Shown: piece by piece, positions 15,785-25,830 of the stretch | Position numbering within the stretch: position 1 is the first letter of the stretch | Layout: each line of letters opens with the position of its first letter | Source: Bryobacterales bacterium | GTDB lineage: Bacteria; Acidobacteriota; Terriglobia; Bryobacterales; Bryobacteraceae | Length of the DNA: 54,728 nt | Assembly (NCBI GenBank): GCA_016789755.1 | Contig: JAEUQG010000417.1 | Location: 1 to 54,728, forward strand | Direction: 5' to 3' | The notes under the pieces: generated by a model | What the model was told of the DNA's origin: nothing | The model's input: only the letters and a program-made list of their open reading frames with translations | Database searches by the model: none | Translations under genes and position numbers: made by a program

Positions 15785-18700
15785 CTACCACAACAACTTC
15801 AGTCCGAACTGAATCTGCCGCGGCGCGTTCGCCTGGCTGGTGATGGTGCCGAATGCGTTCGAAGTCACCGTTGTATTGGGGCTGCCGAACTGTACCCGGT
15901 TGAACGCGTTGAAGAACTCCGAACGGAACTGCAGGGTCATTTTCTCCCGCACGGCGAACTCCTTGAACATGGACAGGTCCCAATTGCGCACCATGTCGCT
16001 GCGCACATCGGGCAGGTAGCGCGAAAGGTTGCCGAACGTAAACGCCGCCGGTTGACTATACACGCTCTGCGTGAGATAGGAGTTCAGCCGGTCTTGCACC
16101 CGGCCCGTCTTTAGTCCGCTCTGGCCATTGTTATTTGGCTGCGTGCGCGCCCCGAACAACCCTGCGGTGTTATTCGCCGATAGAGCCAACGGCGTGCCGG
16201 ATTGATAGGTGAGAATCCCGTTGATCTGCCATCCGCCGAGAATCGCGTTCATGACCCGTGAATCGCCCGTATTGAGCGCCCGTCCACGCCCCACCGGCAA
16301 ATCGTACAACACGCTGGTCACCATGCGGTGCGCCACGTCCTGGCTCGACAAAGCACGGCTGGCCGCCACATCGTAGGTATTCTGATGGCTGTCCCCAGTG
16401 TCGATCAGCTTTGCCCATGTGTAGCTGCCTTCAAACATGAAGCCGTGGGAAAAGCGCCGCCGGAAGGTGTTCTGCCAGGAATGATAGATGGAGTTCGATC
16501 CCGCGTCGTAGAGAGGCTGCAAGTCGGTGAATTGCGGATAGGGCCGCAGCAACTGCCCGCGCGCGATGGTGGGCGAAAGATGCACGCCGTTGTTGACAAT
16601 GCCGAAGAAAGGATTCGCCACCCGCTGGTTCAACTGCGCGCCCAATGCCAGATTGCGCGGATCGAGCTGGTTTAGTTCCATGCCACCTTCACCGCTCCGG
16701 CTCAGATACAGCCCGCGGTTGCCGATGTAGGTCGTTTCGAGCAGTACCGATCCCGGCAGTTCGCGCTGAATTGTCAAATTCCACATCATATTCCAGGGCG
16801 ATGGGGAATCCGGGAGGAATGCCTGAAGATTTGCCCCGGCTTGTGTCAGGAGTCCATCCGCAGCTCCCGGTACGCCACGGAATCCTTCCGGATAGGGATT
16901 GCTCAGCTTGTTGAAAGGAGTGATGCCGTCCGTCGTTGTTACCCATGGGTATTCCACGCGGAACCCGAACGGACCCACGGTACCCTGCGCCGCCTGACGC
17001 GACGGCCCGAAGAAATGTCCGTACGCTCCGCGAACCACGGTCTTCGCGTCCAATTGATAGGCGAATCCGATGCGAGGGCCGAAATTATTCAAATCCTTAT
17101 TGAATTGGGTGCGCGGGTTTCCGTCGACTCCCACGAACCGTACACCGCCCCGGATTTCGCCCATTCCAGGCACCTTTCCCGACAAAGGCGATAGCGCTTG
17201 GAGATCCAGCCAGTTGAACCGGTTGTAGCGCTCCGTGCGCGGCAGATCCACCTCGTAGCGCAAGCCCAAATTTAGAGTCAGCTTCTTGGTCACGCGCCAA
17301 TCGTCCTGGAGATAGAAGGCGTGATAAAAGCTCTGCGAAGCGACATTCTTCCAGTTTCGGATCAGCACGTTTCCGGTCGTTCCCGTTCCCAGCAGCAGGG
17401 AAGCAATGCTGTTGCCCGCCGTCGCACTCGCCGTGTTCGGATTCGGCCCCTGTGTGAAGCCGGCTGCGAAGTTGAACGTACCCGCCGAACGCGCTTCCCA
17501 CACATTCACGCGGATCATGCGTCCTTCCCATCCCGCCTTCACGGAATGGTTGCCCACCACTTTGGAAAGGTTCGACAGCAGCGTGTAGGTATTAAACGTA
17601 CTGAAGCGGTGGTCGTTGCCGCCCAGGCTCACAAACCCACTCGCCCCGATCCGCGGAAACATCTGGCGATCCACCACGCTGTCGATCCCCGCCGGCAGCC
17701 CCAGGCTTGACGGCTTGAACCCCAATCCTTGATTGTCGTAATCGAACAGTGAGCGCGAAAACCCGATGCGAGCTGTCCAAACAGTGGTCGGCGATAGCGC
17801 ATTGGTGTAGTCGATCGAGGCTGACGGCTGCCGCACTCCCTGATTCACGCGCCCCTCGGCGATTGTCAAATCGTCGGGAAAATACTGCGGTGGCGAGTCC
17901 AGATTCTCCCTCCAGGAGAAGCGCCCGAAAATCCGCTGCTTGTCGGTAAGGTTATGGTCCACACGCCCGTCGATTTGATTCTGATCGAACGACCGCGCCC
18001 CGACATTAAAGAAGTTATTGAGATTCGTGACGGCATTGGTGACCGTGTTCGGCTCCGGGTAATACCGCATCGCATTGCGCGCCACGGCGTCGAACATCGA
18101 TGCCGGAATGATATTGTTCGGAAACGGATCGCGGACGAAAGCGTTGCCATCGGCGCGCGTCGTGAAGGGGTTGAAGATGCGCACTTGCGCCCCGTTCGCC
18201 GCCAGCGTCTGGCTGAAGTCGCCGTTGCGTTGCAGCGCCGTCGGCACCGAAGTGATGGTGTTTGCCGAGCTCCGTTCGCGCAACCCTTCATAGCTCCCCA
18301 GGAAGAATGTCTTATTCTTCCGGATCGGCCCGTTCACCATCCCGCCGAACTGGTTTCTCTTGAAACTCCCCAACCGGCGATTGTTCGCGTTGTTGAAGAA
18401 GTCGTTCGCGTCCAGCTTCGAGTTGCGCAGGAACTCAAACAAACTCCCGTGAAGGTCGTTCGTGCCGGACTTGTAGACCACGTTCACAATTCCACCGTTG
18501 CTGCGCCCGAACTCCGCCGAATAGTTTGACCCCATCACCTTGAACTCGGCGATCGCCTCCACAGGAGGGAACGTCGAATTGCCGGAAAAGCCGTTTACCG
18601 TGGGATGCGCGGTGCTCACCCCGTCCACCAAAATGTCGAGCATCGAGTTGCGCGCGCCATTGACGGCAAATCCGGTCGAATAGGTGCTGCTCACGCTACC

Positions 18701-19177
18701 CGTCACGCCGGGAGTCAGATACAGAAGCGAGAACACGTTGCGTGAATTCAACGGCAGTTCCGTGATCCGCTTATTGTCCACCACCTTGCCCACGACCGAG
18801 TCCACCGTTTCGAGCAGCGACGCGTCAGCCACCACTTCCACTGACTCGGCGACGTTTCCTACTTCCATCCTTACGTCTACACGCGCTTGCTGCCCGATCG
18901 CCAGTTGAATTCCCTTCCGCACGAAGTTCTTGAACCCCTGCGAGGAGACTTCCACCACGTACTCTCCGCGCGGCAGCTCATTGAACGCGTAATTGCCATC
19001 GGCGTTCGATATGGCGAGCACCGTGCGGTTGGTACCCGCATCGATTGCTTTCACCTGCGCCCCTCCTATAACGCCTCCGCTTGTATCGCTGACCGTGCCG
19101 ACAATGCGGCCGGTGAAAGACTGCGCCGCGGCAAAGGATGCCGTCAAGCACAGCAGCACGAGAACCTGAAGCTTCAT
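15785..19177 (-). CDS. Oar-like TonB-dependent receptor with carboxypeptidase-regulatory domain
   Basis: 1130 residues. The start at 19175-19177 has AAGGAG 8 nt upstream and opens signal peptide '[19 protein letters not shown]'; the frame extends to 19228 without support. Order: signal; a carboxypeptidase-regulatory-like beta sandwich (about 22-105, '[18 protein letters not shown]' and '[15 protein letters not shown]'); a plug (about 120-240, '[17 protein letters not shown]'); then a long beta-barrel ending with the outer-membrane signature 'IQFGLKLLW'. Oar-like receptors in Acidobacteria and Myxococcus are outer-membrane proteins linked to adhesion, secretion or uptake. The substrate cannot be told from the sequence. 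No obvious TonB box is seen after the signal peptide. Confidence 0.92.
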   Translation of the reverse strand: MKLQVLVLLCLTASFAAAQSFTGRIVGTVSDTSGGVIGGAQVKAIDAGTNRTVLAISNADGNYAFNELPRGEYVVEVSSQGFKNFVRKGIQLAIGQQARVDVRMEVGNVAESVEVVADASLLETVDSVVGKVVDNKRITELPLNSRNVFSLLYLTPGVTGSVSSTYSTGFAVNGARNSMLDILVDGVSTAHPTVNGFSGNSTFPPVEAIAEFKVMGSNYSAEFGRSNGGIVNVVYKSGTNDLHGSLFEFLRNSKLDANDFFNNANNRRLGSFKRNQFGGMVNGPIRKNKTFFLGSYEGLRERSSANTITSVPTALQRNGDFSQTLAANGAQVRIFNPFTTRADGNAFVRDPFPNNIIPASMFDAVARNAMRYYPEPNTVTNAVTNLNNFFNVGARSFDQNQIDGRVDHNLTDKQRIFGRFSWRENLDSPPQYFPDDLTIAEGRVNQGVRQPSASIDYTNALSPTTVWTARIGFSRSLFDYDNQGLGFKPSSLGLPAGIDSVVDRQMFPRIGASGFVSLGGNDHRFSTFNTYTLLSNLSKVVGNHSVKAGWEGRMIRVNVWEARSAGTFNFAAGFTQGPNPNTASATAGNSIASLLLGTGTTGNVLIRNWKNVASQSFYHAFYLQDDWRVTKKLTLNLGLRYEVDLPRTERYNRFNWLDLQALSPLSGKVPGMGEIRGGVRFVGVDGNPRTQFNKDLNNFGPRIGFAYQLDAKTVVRGAYGHFFGPSRQAAQGTVGPFGFRVEYPWVTTTDGITPFNKLSNPYPEGFRGVPGAADGLLTQAGANLQAFLPDSPSPWNMMWNLTIQRELPGSVLLETTYIGNRGLYLSRSGEGGMELNQLDPRNLALGAQLNQRVANPFFGIVNNGVHLSPTIARGQLLRPYPQFTDLQPLYDAGSNSIYHSWQNTFRRRFSHGFMFEGSYTWAKLIDTGDSHQNTYDVAASRALSSQDVAHRMVTSVLYDLPVGRGRALNTGDSRVMNAILGGWQINGILTYQSGTPLALSANNTAGLFGARTQPNNNGQSGLKTGRVQDRLNSYLTQSVYSQPAAFTFGNLSRYLPDVRSDMVRNWDLSMFKEFAVREKMTLQFRSEFFNAFNRVQFGSPNTTVTSNAFGTITSQANAPRQIQFGLKLLW

Positions 19178-19269
19178 TTGGGAACTCCTTGACCACCTTG
19201 ATCGCAAACGAAAAGCCGATGATCGCAACCTTTGGTTTCAAAAGGTTGAACATCGGATAAAAGACTATT

Positions 19270-19298
19270 TTGACGGAAGCGATTAGACGCGATTGTAA
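19270..19298 (+). promoter_or_regulatory. Weak candidate promoter for the enolase-superfamily gene
   Basis: On the plus strand, TTGACG (19270-19275) is followed after 17 bp by TTGTAA (19293-19298). It lies in the 219-bp divergent gap between the receptor gene (leftward) and the enolase-superfamily gene (rightward). The -10 match is poor, so this is tentative. Confidence 0.3.
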
Positions 19299-19396
19299 CA
19301 ATAAGCCGGGTCGGCTGCTACCGACACGCCGGTTTCACACCTGCCATCTGTGATATGACGGACTCTCCGGCAACTCCCCAACGAAAGGACCCCGTG

Positions 19397-20542
19397 ATGA
19401 CCCGGCTCACACGTCAACAGTTCCTCGGCGCATCGGGCTTGGCCGGCCTGGCCGCCTTGCCCACCTCCGCCGCCGGAAAGTCCGAGCGGCTAAAGATTAC
19501 CAAGATTGACATCTTCCAGGTTGTCGTTCCCATTCAGGAAGACATCGTCAACAGCCCCGAATTCGATCCCGACGCGCTCACGGAGTTTCCCAAGGGTCCG
19601 AAGATCATCCTCCGCCTGCGCACCGATTCCGGACTGACGGGCATCGGGGAAACTTCGCGCAACGTTCCCAAGGCTGGCGCCCTCGAAAACGCGGCGTATC
19701 TCAAAGGGCAGAATGCCCTTGACCTCAATCTGCCCCGGCTCAAGCTTCCCAGCGCCGCCTCCCGCTCCGCCTTTGAAATCGCGCTCTACGACGTCGTCGG
19801 CAAAGCCTTCGGATGGCCGGTCTACCAGTTACTCGGAGGGTTGGCCCAGGAGAGGGTCCATGTCCCCTACTGGTGCGGGCGTAAGAACGCAGTCGACGCC
19901 AGGCGCGTCGCCCAACGTACCGTGAGCGGCCGCTTCACCTCCCTCAAGATGAAAGGCCGGCCCGGAGATCCCATCGTGGATGCGGTGCGCGCCGTTAAAG
20001 AAACCGCCCCGGACGTCAAGGTCACCGTCGACTTCAACCGCCACTACAAGACAGCCGAGGAGTTCCTTCCCATCGGCCGCGCGCTGGACCAACTCGGAAA
20101 CATGCGCACCATCGAAGATCCCGTCGATGACCTCAGCGAACTCGCTAGAATCGCCAACGCCCTCGATACGGCCATCACCCTCACTCCACGCTCGGCCAAA
20201 CATATGGTTGAGGCGGCCCGTCTGGGAGCGTGCGAACTCATCAACACCGGGCCGTCGCCCTCCATGATGAGTTTCGTCACCAACGCCGCGCTGGCTGCCG
20301 CCCTAGGGATGCCGTGCTGGCATGGCTCCGGCCACGAGCTTGGAATTAAGGATGCAGCCATGGTTCACTCCTGCGCCGCCGCCGCCAATTGCACGCTGCC
20401 CAGCGATATCCTTTCCTTCCAGAGAGTGGATGACCTCATCGTCAAACCGATTCCCATAGAGAACAGCCAAGCGATAGTGCCCCGGTCACCAGGCTTAGGT
20501 ATCGAACTCGATGAAGACGCCGTCCGCCGCTACGCTGTCTGA
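19397..20542 (+). CDS. Enolase-superfamily (mandelate racemase/muconate lactonizing type) protein
   Basis: 381 residues. The chosen ATG has GAAAGGAC about 6 nt upstream and starts a Tat-like leader 'LTRQQFLGASGLAGLAALP', although the twin arginine is not intact. An upstream ATG at 19355 is less likely. The N-terminal capping domain (about 35-140) is followed by a beta/alpha barrel with the KxK pair 'SLKMKG' (K184, K186), the metal ligands D212 ('VTVDFNRHY') and E240 ('RTIEDPV'), and a late 'HGSGHELGIKDAA'. Where the third Asp/Glu ligand is expected (about 262-266) it reads 'TLTPRSA'. The family abstracts the alpha proton of carboxylates; the sugar-acid or amino-acid substrate is unknown. If exported, it would act in the periplasm. 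Confidence 0.85.
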   Translation: MTRLTRQQFLGASGLAGLAALPTSAAGKSERLKITKIDIFQVVVPIQEDIVNSPEFDPDALTEFPKGPKIILRLRTDSGLTGIGETSRNVPKAGALENAAYLKGQNALDLNLPRLKLPSAASRSAFEIALYDVVGKAFGWPVYQLLGGLAQERVHVPYWCGRKNAVDARRVAQRTVSGRFTSLKMKGRPGDPIVDAVRAVKETAPDVKVTVDFNRHYKTAEEFLPIGRALDQLGNMRTIEDPVDDLSELARIANALDTAITLTPRSAKHMVEAARLGACELINTGPSPSMMSFVTNAALAAALGMPCWHGSGHELGIKDAAMVHSCAAAANCTLPSDILSFQRVDDLIVKPIPIENSQAIVPRSPGLGIELDEDAVRRYAV

Positions 20543-20648
20543 ATCCCGAGCTTGTGTTATCCTTGACTATCGTCGGGTCTTGAACTGGCCAACTGCGGCC
20601 GGAGCTTCAGCCGTACCCCAAAACAAAGTCCAATCGAGAGAGGTTTCT

Positions 20649-20942
20649 ATGGCAGTGAATTTTCGCCCGCTGCATGACCGCGTGCTGGTACAGCGCCTCG
20701 GTGACGAGGACCGCTCCTCCGGCGGTATCATCATCCCCGACTCCGCCAAGGAAAAGCCCCAGAAAGCCAAGGTCATCCGCACCGGCCCCGGCCGCCTCGA
20801 CAAGGATGCTAAGGCCCTCGGCGTTGACGTCAACGACGGCGACGTCATCCTCTTCGGAAAATACTCCGGCGCGGAAGTCAAAGTCGATGGTGAAGAGTAT
20901 TTAATTTTGCGCGAGGACGAAATCCTGGCGGTGATCGGCTAA
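20649..20942 (+). CDS. groES: Co-chaperonin GroES
   Basis: 97 residues, standard length. 'FRPLHDRVLVQR' opens the beta barrel, 'GGIIIPDSAKEKPQKA' is the mobile loop that docks on GroEL, and the chain ends 'YLILREDEILAVIG'. The start is the ATG at 20649 with GAGAGAGG upstream; the longer frame from 20511 overlaps the previous gene and is not used. groEL does not follow: the next gene encodes an OmpH-like protein. No CIRCE inverted repeat is seen in the 106-bp upstream gap, so HrcA control is not apparent. Confidence 0.97.
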   Translation: MAVNFRPLHDRVLVQRLGDEDRSSGGIIIPDSAKEKPQKAKVIRTGPGRLDKDAKALGVDVNDGDVILFGKYSGAEVKVDGEEYLILREDEILAVIG

Positions 20943-21000
20943 ACCCGTTAACCATTCCGCCTACGGCGCGTCCAAATTCTGCAAGGAGATTCCTGTCCCC

Positions 21001-21522
21001 ATGTCTCACCGTATGTTCCGTTCTCTGCTCGCTGGTGCCTGCTGGCTCGCCTTGGCCTCGCTTGCTCCCGCGCAAAGCAAGGTCGCCATCATTGATATGC
21101 GCGAGGCCGTCAACGGCACCGCGGAAGTGAAAAAGGTGGTCGCCGCCCTGGAAGCCCGCGTGAAGCCGAAACAAGCCGAAGCGGAGAGAATCGGCAAAGA
21201 GATACAGGATATCCAGAGCAAGCTGCAATCCCTTCAAGGGAAGCTCACTCCCCAGGGCGAGCAGGAACTCGTCACCCAGGGCCAGCGCAAGCAGCGGGAT
21301 CTGCAACGCCTCCAGGAAGACATCAATGCGGAGCTCGAACGCGAGCAGCAGGACATCGGCACACGCGCCCTCACCCGCATGCGCGATGTCGTCAAAAAAC
21401 TCGCGGAAGAGCAGCAACTCGATGTCGTTGTCGATGTCGGACAAACCGTCTATTTCAAGCCCGCCCTCACCATCACCAAAGCTGCCGTAGACGCCTACGA
21501 CAAGGCTTACCCAGCCAAGTAG
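21001..21522 (+). CDS. Skp/OmpH-family periplasmic chaperone
   Basis: 173 residues. Sec signal (1-24, 'SLLAGACWLALASLAPAQ'), then the family opening 'SKVAIIDMREAVNGTAEVK', a long charged coiled-coil region (about 45-145, tentacle helices of Skp) and the C-terminal strand segment 'QLDVVVDVGQTVYFKPAL'. Skp trimers hold unfolded outer-membrane proteins in the periplasm. The AAGGAG box lies about 12 nt before the ATG, slightly far. It sits 58 bp after groES and 23 bp before the next gene, so it may be co-transcribed. It could serve the outer-membrane proteins and surface modules encoded nearby; that link is inference. Confidence 0.9.
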   Translation: MSHRMFRSLLAGACWLALASLAPAQSKVAIIDMREAVNGTAEVKKVVAALEARVKPKQAEAERIGKEIQDIQSKLQSLQGKLTPQGEQELVTQGQRKQRDLQRLQEDINAELEREQQDIGTRALTRMRDVVKKLAEEQQLDVVVDVGQTVYFKPALTITKAAVDAYDKAYPAK

Positions 21523-21545
21523 AACAGGCGTACAATAAGACCAGG

Positions 21546-22028
21546 ATGCCAGGCTACCTGGAAGGCTACGGCGTCAACGACGCCAAACGGGAAAGGCGCA
21601 TCAAGGCTTTCGTTATCGCCATCGTCACGGTGGTGGTGGTTTCCGGCTCTCTCTACGCGATTTTCCGCGACTACAAGGAAGAATCCACCGTCAAGCGCTT
21701 CCTGGAAGCCATTCAGCGGCAAGATTTTGCCACTGCCTACACCTACTGGGGCTGCACGAAGGAATCGCCCTGCCGCGATTACCCCTACAACAAGTTCCTC
21801 GAAGACTGGGGGCCGAAAGGCGAAAACCAGGCCCTTGTCCCCGCCGGGATCTACGAAAGCGAACGCTGCGGCACGGGCTTCCTGGCTGCTCTCCACGCGG
21901 GCAACCAGGACGTCGCACTGTGGGTGGAACGGTCCACCGGGGTGCTAGGCTATGCCCCCTGGATCAACTGCCCGGAGAAGAAGCTTCGCCTGATGAAGTG
22001 GTTGAAAATGAAGTTCGGCAAGGGCTGA
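21546..22028 (+). CDS. Small single-pass membrane protein, function unknown
   Basis: 160 residues. A basic N-terminus ('DAKRERRIKAF') is followed by one transmembrane helix (about 21-43) and a soluble domain of about 115 residues, predicted outside by the positive-inside rule. The soluble part has cysteines in 'WGCTKESPCRDYPYN', 'SERCGTGF' and 'WINCPEKK', so two disulfides are possible. The opening of that domain ('STVKRFLEAIQRQDFATAYTYW') looks like an NTF2-like or DUF4878-type start, but I cannot assign it. It follows the Skp-like gene by 23 bp. The ribosome site (ACCAGG) is weak. Confidence 0.75.
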   Translation: MPGYLEGYGVNDAKRERRIKAFVIAIVTVVVVSGSLYAIFRDYKEESTVKRFLEAIQRQDFATAYTYWGCTKESPCRDYPYNKFLEDWGPKGENQALVPAGIYESERCGTGFLAALHAGNQDVALWVERSTGVLGYAPWINCPEKKLRLMKWLKMKFGKG

Positions 22029-22124
22029 GAGTAACATCTGCCCCCTCGCCGTCGCCTCTTCCTCCTTAGCCTTCGTGTTATTATTCACTTCGCATTCCTG
22101 CTCTCATTTTCAAGGAGGAAACCC

Positions 22125-22730
22125 TTGCTCAAGAAAGTACTAGCCACGTTGCTGGCTTGCGCCCTCGTCTTGCCGGCGCAACAGGCAACAAATCTTGTGG
22201 CGCAAAGCTCCGGCGGCCTCAAAATCGTCGTGATTCAGGGCGAAGGCGCTACCAATAACGTACGCTCCCGCACCGCGACATCCCCGGTCGTTGAAGTTCG
22301 CGACGCCGGCGACAAGCCCGTGGCAGGAGCCGAGGTAACCTTCCAGTTGCCCGTCAGCGGCGCCGGCGGTTACTTCAATGGCTGGCTCCGCAACCAGACG
22401 GTGCGCACCGACGCCAACGGGCGCGCTGCATCCACGGGTATGACGCCCAATGACGAACAGGGCCGCTTCAATATCAAGGTGACAGCCGTCGAAGGCTCCC
22501 GGAATGGCAGCATCGTGATCGCTCAGTCCAATGTCGCCGGCTCCTCGTCCAGCGCCTCTTCGAGCGGCCGCAAGAGCAATTGGTGGAAATGGGCTGCCGT
22601 ACTCGGCGGCGCAGCCATCGCTGGAGGAGTAGTCGCGGGCACCCGCGGCGACGATACCACCACCGCAGCCAGCGGGCCCCGCGTCGTCACTGTAAACCCT
22701 GGAGTTATCACCGTTGGAGGTCCCCGCTAA
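22125..22730 (+). CDS. Exported Ig-like protein with C-terminal membrane segment
   Basis: 201 residues. The start is TTG at 22125, chosen because a perfect AAGGAGG lies 6 nt upstream and the following residues form a signal peptide ('LKKVLATLLACALVLPAQQ'). One Big-1/carboxypeptidase-regulatory-like Ig fold covers about 50-140 ('PVVEVRDAGDKPVAGAEVT' and 'VRTDANGRAAS'). A Ser-rich linker leads to a hydrophobic segment after 'KSNWWKW' ('AAVLGGAAIAGGVVAG') and a short tail rich in Gly and Val. This looks like a membrane-anchored adaptor. Its TAA overlaps the next gene's ATG by one base, which implies translational coupling. Confidence 0.82.
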   Translation: MLKKVLATLLACALVLPAQQATNLVAQSSGGLKIVVIQGEGATNNVRSRTATSPVVEVRDAGDKPVAGAEVTFQLPVSGAGGYFNGWLRNQTVRTDANGRAASTGMTPNDEQGRFNIKVTAVEGSRNGSIVIAQSNVAGSSSSASSSGRKSNWWKWAAVLGGAAIAGGVVAGTRGDDTTTAASGPRVVTVNPGVITVGGPR

Positions 22731-23626
22731 TGCGTAACACCATCCTTTCGTTCCTACTCGCAGGATTCGCTCTGCAGGCTCAGGAGGGCCGCATCTCCGG
22801 ACCCGTGGCCGCCACGTTCTTCGACGAGGCCACCAGCTCCGTACGCGCTATCAACGGAGTCCCGGGCGCGGGTTACCTCAGCGAAGCACTCGCCTCGGCC
22901 GATAGCGCCGCCGTCTCCCCTGACGGACGCTACGTCCTGCTCTCCGCTCAGCAGCGAATCGTCTCCATCGACTTGGCCGGCGGAGCTACCCAGTTCGTGT
23001 CCGAAGGCGAGGCCTCCAAAATCGCATGGAGCGCCGACTCCGCCGCCGCCGCCTTTGTCCGCAACGGCAGCCTAAACCTCTGGAAGCGAGACGGGAACCT
23101 GCTACGGGAAGTTGGAGCAGCGCCTGCCTCCGTTACCCGCATGGCCGTCGACGCCGCCGCGGAAGCCGTCTTCACCGCAGCGGCCAATGGAATCGCCCGC
23201 CACCACGACGGGGAAGCGGCCATGGTGTTGGCCCCGGTCGCCGATGCTGCCGGGCTCGTGCTCTCGGCAGATGGCAAATCTCTCTACACCGTGTCCCGGT
23301 CTGAGCACCAGGTGTTAGAAATCGACGCCCACAACGGCGGCGCCGGGCTCTTCGCCCGCGATGCGGCCAATCCGGTCGGGGTCGCGCTTACCCGCGACGG
23401 CAGCCTGCTGGTCGCCGATGCGGAATCCCGCTCAGTGCTGCGCTACAGCCGTAGCAGCCGCGCCCTGCTCGCCACCCTCGAGTTGAGCTTTTCCCCCGCC
23501 CGCCTGGACACCATCGGCGATGGCGTTTACCTGCTCAACCAACGCAGCAAGCAGGAACCGCTGGAAGTGGTTGCCGTCCAGCCTTCACTGGCCGCTTTCT
23601 TTGTGCCCGCCCCCCAGGAGAACTAG
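22730..23626 (+). CDS. Exported beta-propeller protein (YVTN/NHL-like repeats)
   Basis: 298 residues. The start ATG shares its A with the upstream stop (TAATG), and GGAGG lies 9 nt before it. The signal peptide is 'MRNTILSFLLAGFALQAQ'. The body repeats a blade pattern: 'VSPDGRYVLLSAQQRIVSID', 'LSADGKSLYTVSRSEHQV', 'ALTRDGSLLVADAESRS'. That is about six blades, with no enzymatic residues recognised. Probably a protein- or glycan-binding scaffold working with its two coupled neighbours. Confidence 0.82.
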   Translation: MRNTILSFLLAGFALQAQEGRISGPVAATFFDEATSSVRAINGVPGAGYLSEALASADSAAVSPDGRYVLLSAQQRIVSIDLAGGATQFVSEGEASKIAWSADSAAAAFVRNGSLNLWKRDGNLLREVGAAPASVTRMAVDAAAEAVFTAAANGIARHHDGEAAMVLAPVADAAGLVLSADGKSLYTVSRSEHQVLEIDAHNGGAGLFARDAANPVGVALTRDGSLLVADAESRSVLRYSRSSRALLATLELSFSPARLDTIGDGVYLLNQRSKQEPLEVVAVQPSLAAFFVPAPQEN

Positions 23627-23632
23627 CCGATC

Positions 23633-25807
23633 ATGCGCACTCTTGCCCTATTCACTCTTGCGGCCTCCGCCTTGTTCGGGCAGGCCAACATTCCGTTCAA
23701 TATCCGTTTCCAGCAGGGCCAGAACCTGAGCGTGCTCGCCGATGGCGGCACCGCCAATCTTCCCGCCGACGCCGTCGGGCAGCCCGTCAGCGGCACGTTT
23801 ACGTTGACCTATCGTGGAAACCCCGGCACCAACGTCACCATCAACACCGTGGACGTCATTGGCTCGCAGGATTTCTCGATTCTCGGCTTCGGTGAACCGC
23901 CGTTCCAGATTCTCGGCGGCAACACGGCCACAGCCACCATCCGCTACACACCGACCAGCGCCAATCGAGCCACTGCACGGCTGGCCATCACGTACCGCGA
24001 AAGCGCCACGCCCAATGTCACCGGCTCGTTCTCGTTGAACCTTACCGGCGTCGCCCCCGAGTTCGCGTTTAGTTACACGCCTCCAGGCGGCAACACACAG
24101 CCGCTGCTCTCCGGTGGAACCATCAGCTTTCCCCAGACGGTGGTGGATTCCACGGCGAACGCTACGCTCACCATCACCAACCGTGGCTCCGGGAACGGAA
24201 CCCTGACGTCCATCGCCTCCACCGGCGCGGCCTTCCAATTGGTAGGCGCCCCGCTTCCTGGAGCAGTCGTCGAGGCGGGACGTGAACTCCGCGTCGGCAT
24301 CGCCTTCACGCCCAAGCAGGTCGAACCGTCCACCGGCGCAGTCGCCGTTGAGATCCCCGGCCGCAGCGTTTCCTTCAATCTTCAAGGCACCGGTTCGGCC
24401 GCTCAGTTCACCTACGAACTGGTCACCGACAACGGCAGCGCCAGCATCTTCCAACCCGACCAGACTCTGACCTTGCCCGATACTGTCGTCAATGAGCGCA
24501 GCACGGTGGTCATCCGCGTCCGCAACAGCGGCACCGCCGATGGCCGCATTGCGGTCGTGGCCGCCACCGGCACCGGCATCTCGGTGGCCGATGTGCCTCC
24601 GCTGCCCATCGTTCTCGCCCCCGGCAACCGTTTCTCTTTCACCGTGAATTTCGCACCGGCTGCGGCAGGCCGCGTCGCCGGACGGCTCCGCATCGGCACC
24701 GATCAGTTCGACCTCTCCGCCAATGCCCTCGGCCCCGTGCTTAGCTACGCATACATCGTGAGCGGAGTCAGCACCGCCGTGAGCAACAATGGATCCGTCA
24801 ACTTCGTTTCCACTCCCGTTGGCGAAGGCACTTCCGTGCAGTTCCAGATCAGCAACACCGGAACCGCTCCCGGCAACGTTACCGCCATCAGCATCACCTC
24901 GGCCAACTCGGTGTTTGAAATCTCAAGCCTGCCCCGTCTCCCAGTTACGCTGGAACCGGGACAGGCCACCACTTTCAATATCCGCTTTTCGCCAACCGCT
25001 TTGGGTGCGGCCACAGCCACACTGCGTGTCGACTCCCAATCGTTCACGCTCAACGGTACCGGCGGTAATCCTGCACCGCTACCCAGCTATCGCTTCGAGG
25101 GCGCTTCCGGCGCTCAGGAAGCTTTGACGCAGCCTGCGGTGTCGCTCACCTTGGCCAATGCCTACCCGCTGGCTTTGAGCGGCACACTTACGTTGACCTT
25201 CAACTCCGAAGGCTTCAGCAATGACCCGTCCGTCCAGTTCGCCACCGGTGGGCGCACCATCGCCTTCACCATCCCGGCCAACTCGACGCGCGCACTGTTC
25301 GCCAACAACTCCAATCAGATCCGCCTGCAAACAGGCACGGTGGCCGGCACCATCACGCTGACACCGAGCTTCGCCACAGACGGCGGCATCAACCTCACTC
25401 CGACGCGTCCGGAATCGCTGTCGTTGACCGTAGCCCCTGGCGCACCACGACTGCTCACCGCAGCCATCAGCGCCCGCACGGCTACTTCCATCACCCTGCT
25501 CATTACGGGCTACGCCACTTCCCGTTCGGTGACGCAGATGGACATTCAACTCACCCCCGTTTCCGGCGAGAGCCTATCGGCTACCACCTTCTCGTTGAAC
25601 GTGGAATCGGCGTTCCTCGCCTGGTATCAGAGTCAGGCTTCTCAACAGTTCGGAAGCTTGTTCACCGCCACGCTGCCGCTTACCATCGGCGGCGAGTTGT
25701 CTACCAACACCTCGTTGACGCAACTGTCCGATGCCGTGCAGTCCATTTCGGTGACCATCTCCAACCGCACGGGAAGGTCCGCCGCGCAGACGGTCAACTT
25801 GCGCTAA
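23633..25807 (+). CDS. Secreted choice-of-anchor-D/ASH-repeat protein
   Basis: 724 residues with signal 'MRTLALFTLAASALFGQ'. Four or so tandem ASH/choice-of-anchor-D-type Ig folds run from about 20 to 480. Each contains a central strand phrase such as 'LTITNRGSGNGTLTSI', 'VIRVRNSGTADGRIAVV' or 'FQISNTGTAPGNVTAI', then 'AGRELRVGIAFTPKQ' or 'PGQATTFNIRFSPTALG'. The last ~240 residues form a different beta-rich region ('TVAGTITLTPSFATDGG') ending 'TNRTGRSAAQTVNLR'-like. Such repeats occur in long extracellular stalk or adhesin proteins. The start has GGAGA upstream and lies 6 bp after the previous gene. A strong terminator follows, closing the three-gene unit. Confidence 0.85.
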   Translation: MRTLALFTLAASALFGQANIPFNIRFQQGQNLSVLADGGTANLPADAVGQPVSGTFTLTYRGNPGTNVTINTVDVIGSQDFSILGFGEPPFQILGGNTATATIRYTPTSANRATARLAITYRESATPNVTGSFSLNLTGVAPEFAFSYTPPGGNTQPLLSGGTISFPQTVVDSTANATLTITNRGSGNGTLTSIASTGAAFQLVGAPLPGAVVEAGRELRVGIAFTPKQVEPSTGAVAVEIPGRSVSFNLQGTGSAAQFTYELVTDNGSASIFQPDQTLTLPDTVVNERSTVVIRVRNSGTADGRIAVVAATGTGISVADVPPLPIVLAPGNRFSFTVNFAPAAAGRVAGRLRIGTDQFDLSANALGPVLSYAYIVSGVSTAVSNNGSVNFVSTPVGEGTSVQFQISNTGTAPGNVTAISITSANSVFEISSLPRLPVTLEPGQATTFNIRFSPTALGAATATLRVDSQSFTLNGTGGNPAPLPSYRFEGASGAQEALTQPAVSLTLANAYPLALSGTLTLTFNSEGFSNDPSVQFATGGRTIAFTIPANSTRALFANNSNQIRLQTGTVAGTITLTPSFATDGGINLTPTRPESLSLTVAPGAPRLLTAAISARTATSITLLITGYATSRSVTQMDIQLTPVSGESLSATTFSLNVESAFLAWYQSQASQQFGSLFTATLPLTIGGELSTNTSLTQLSDAVQSISVTISNRTGRSAAQTVNLR

Positions 25808-25830
25808 GCACCGCATACTTGATCCCATCG

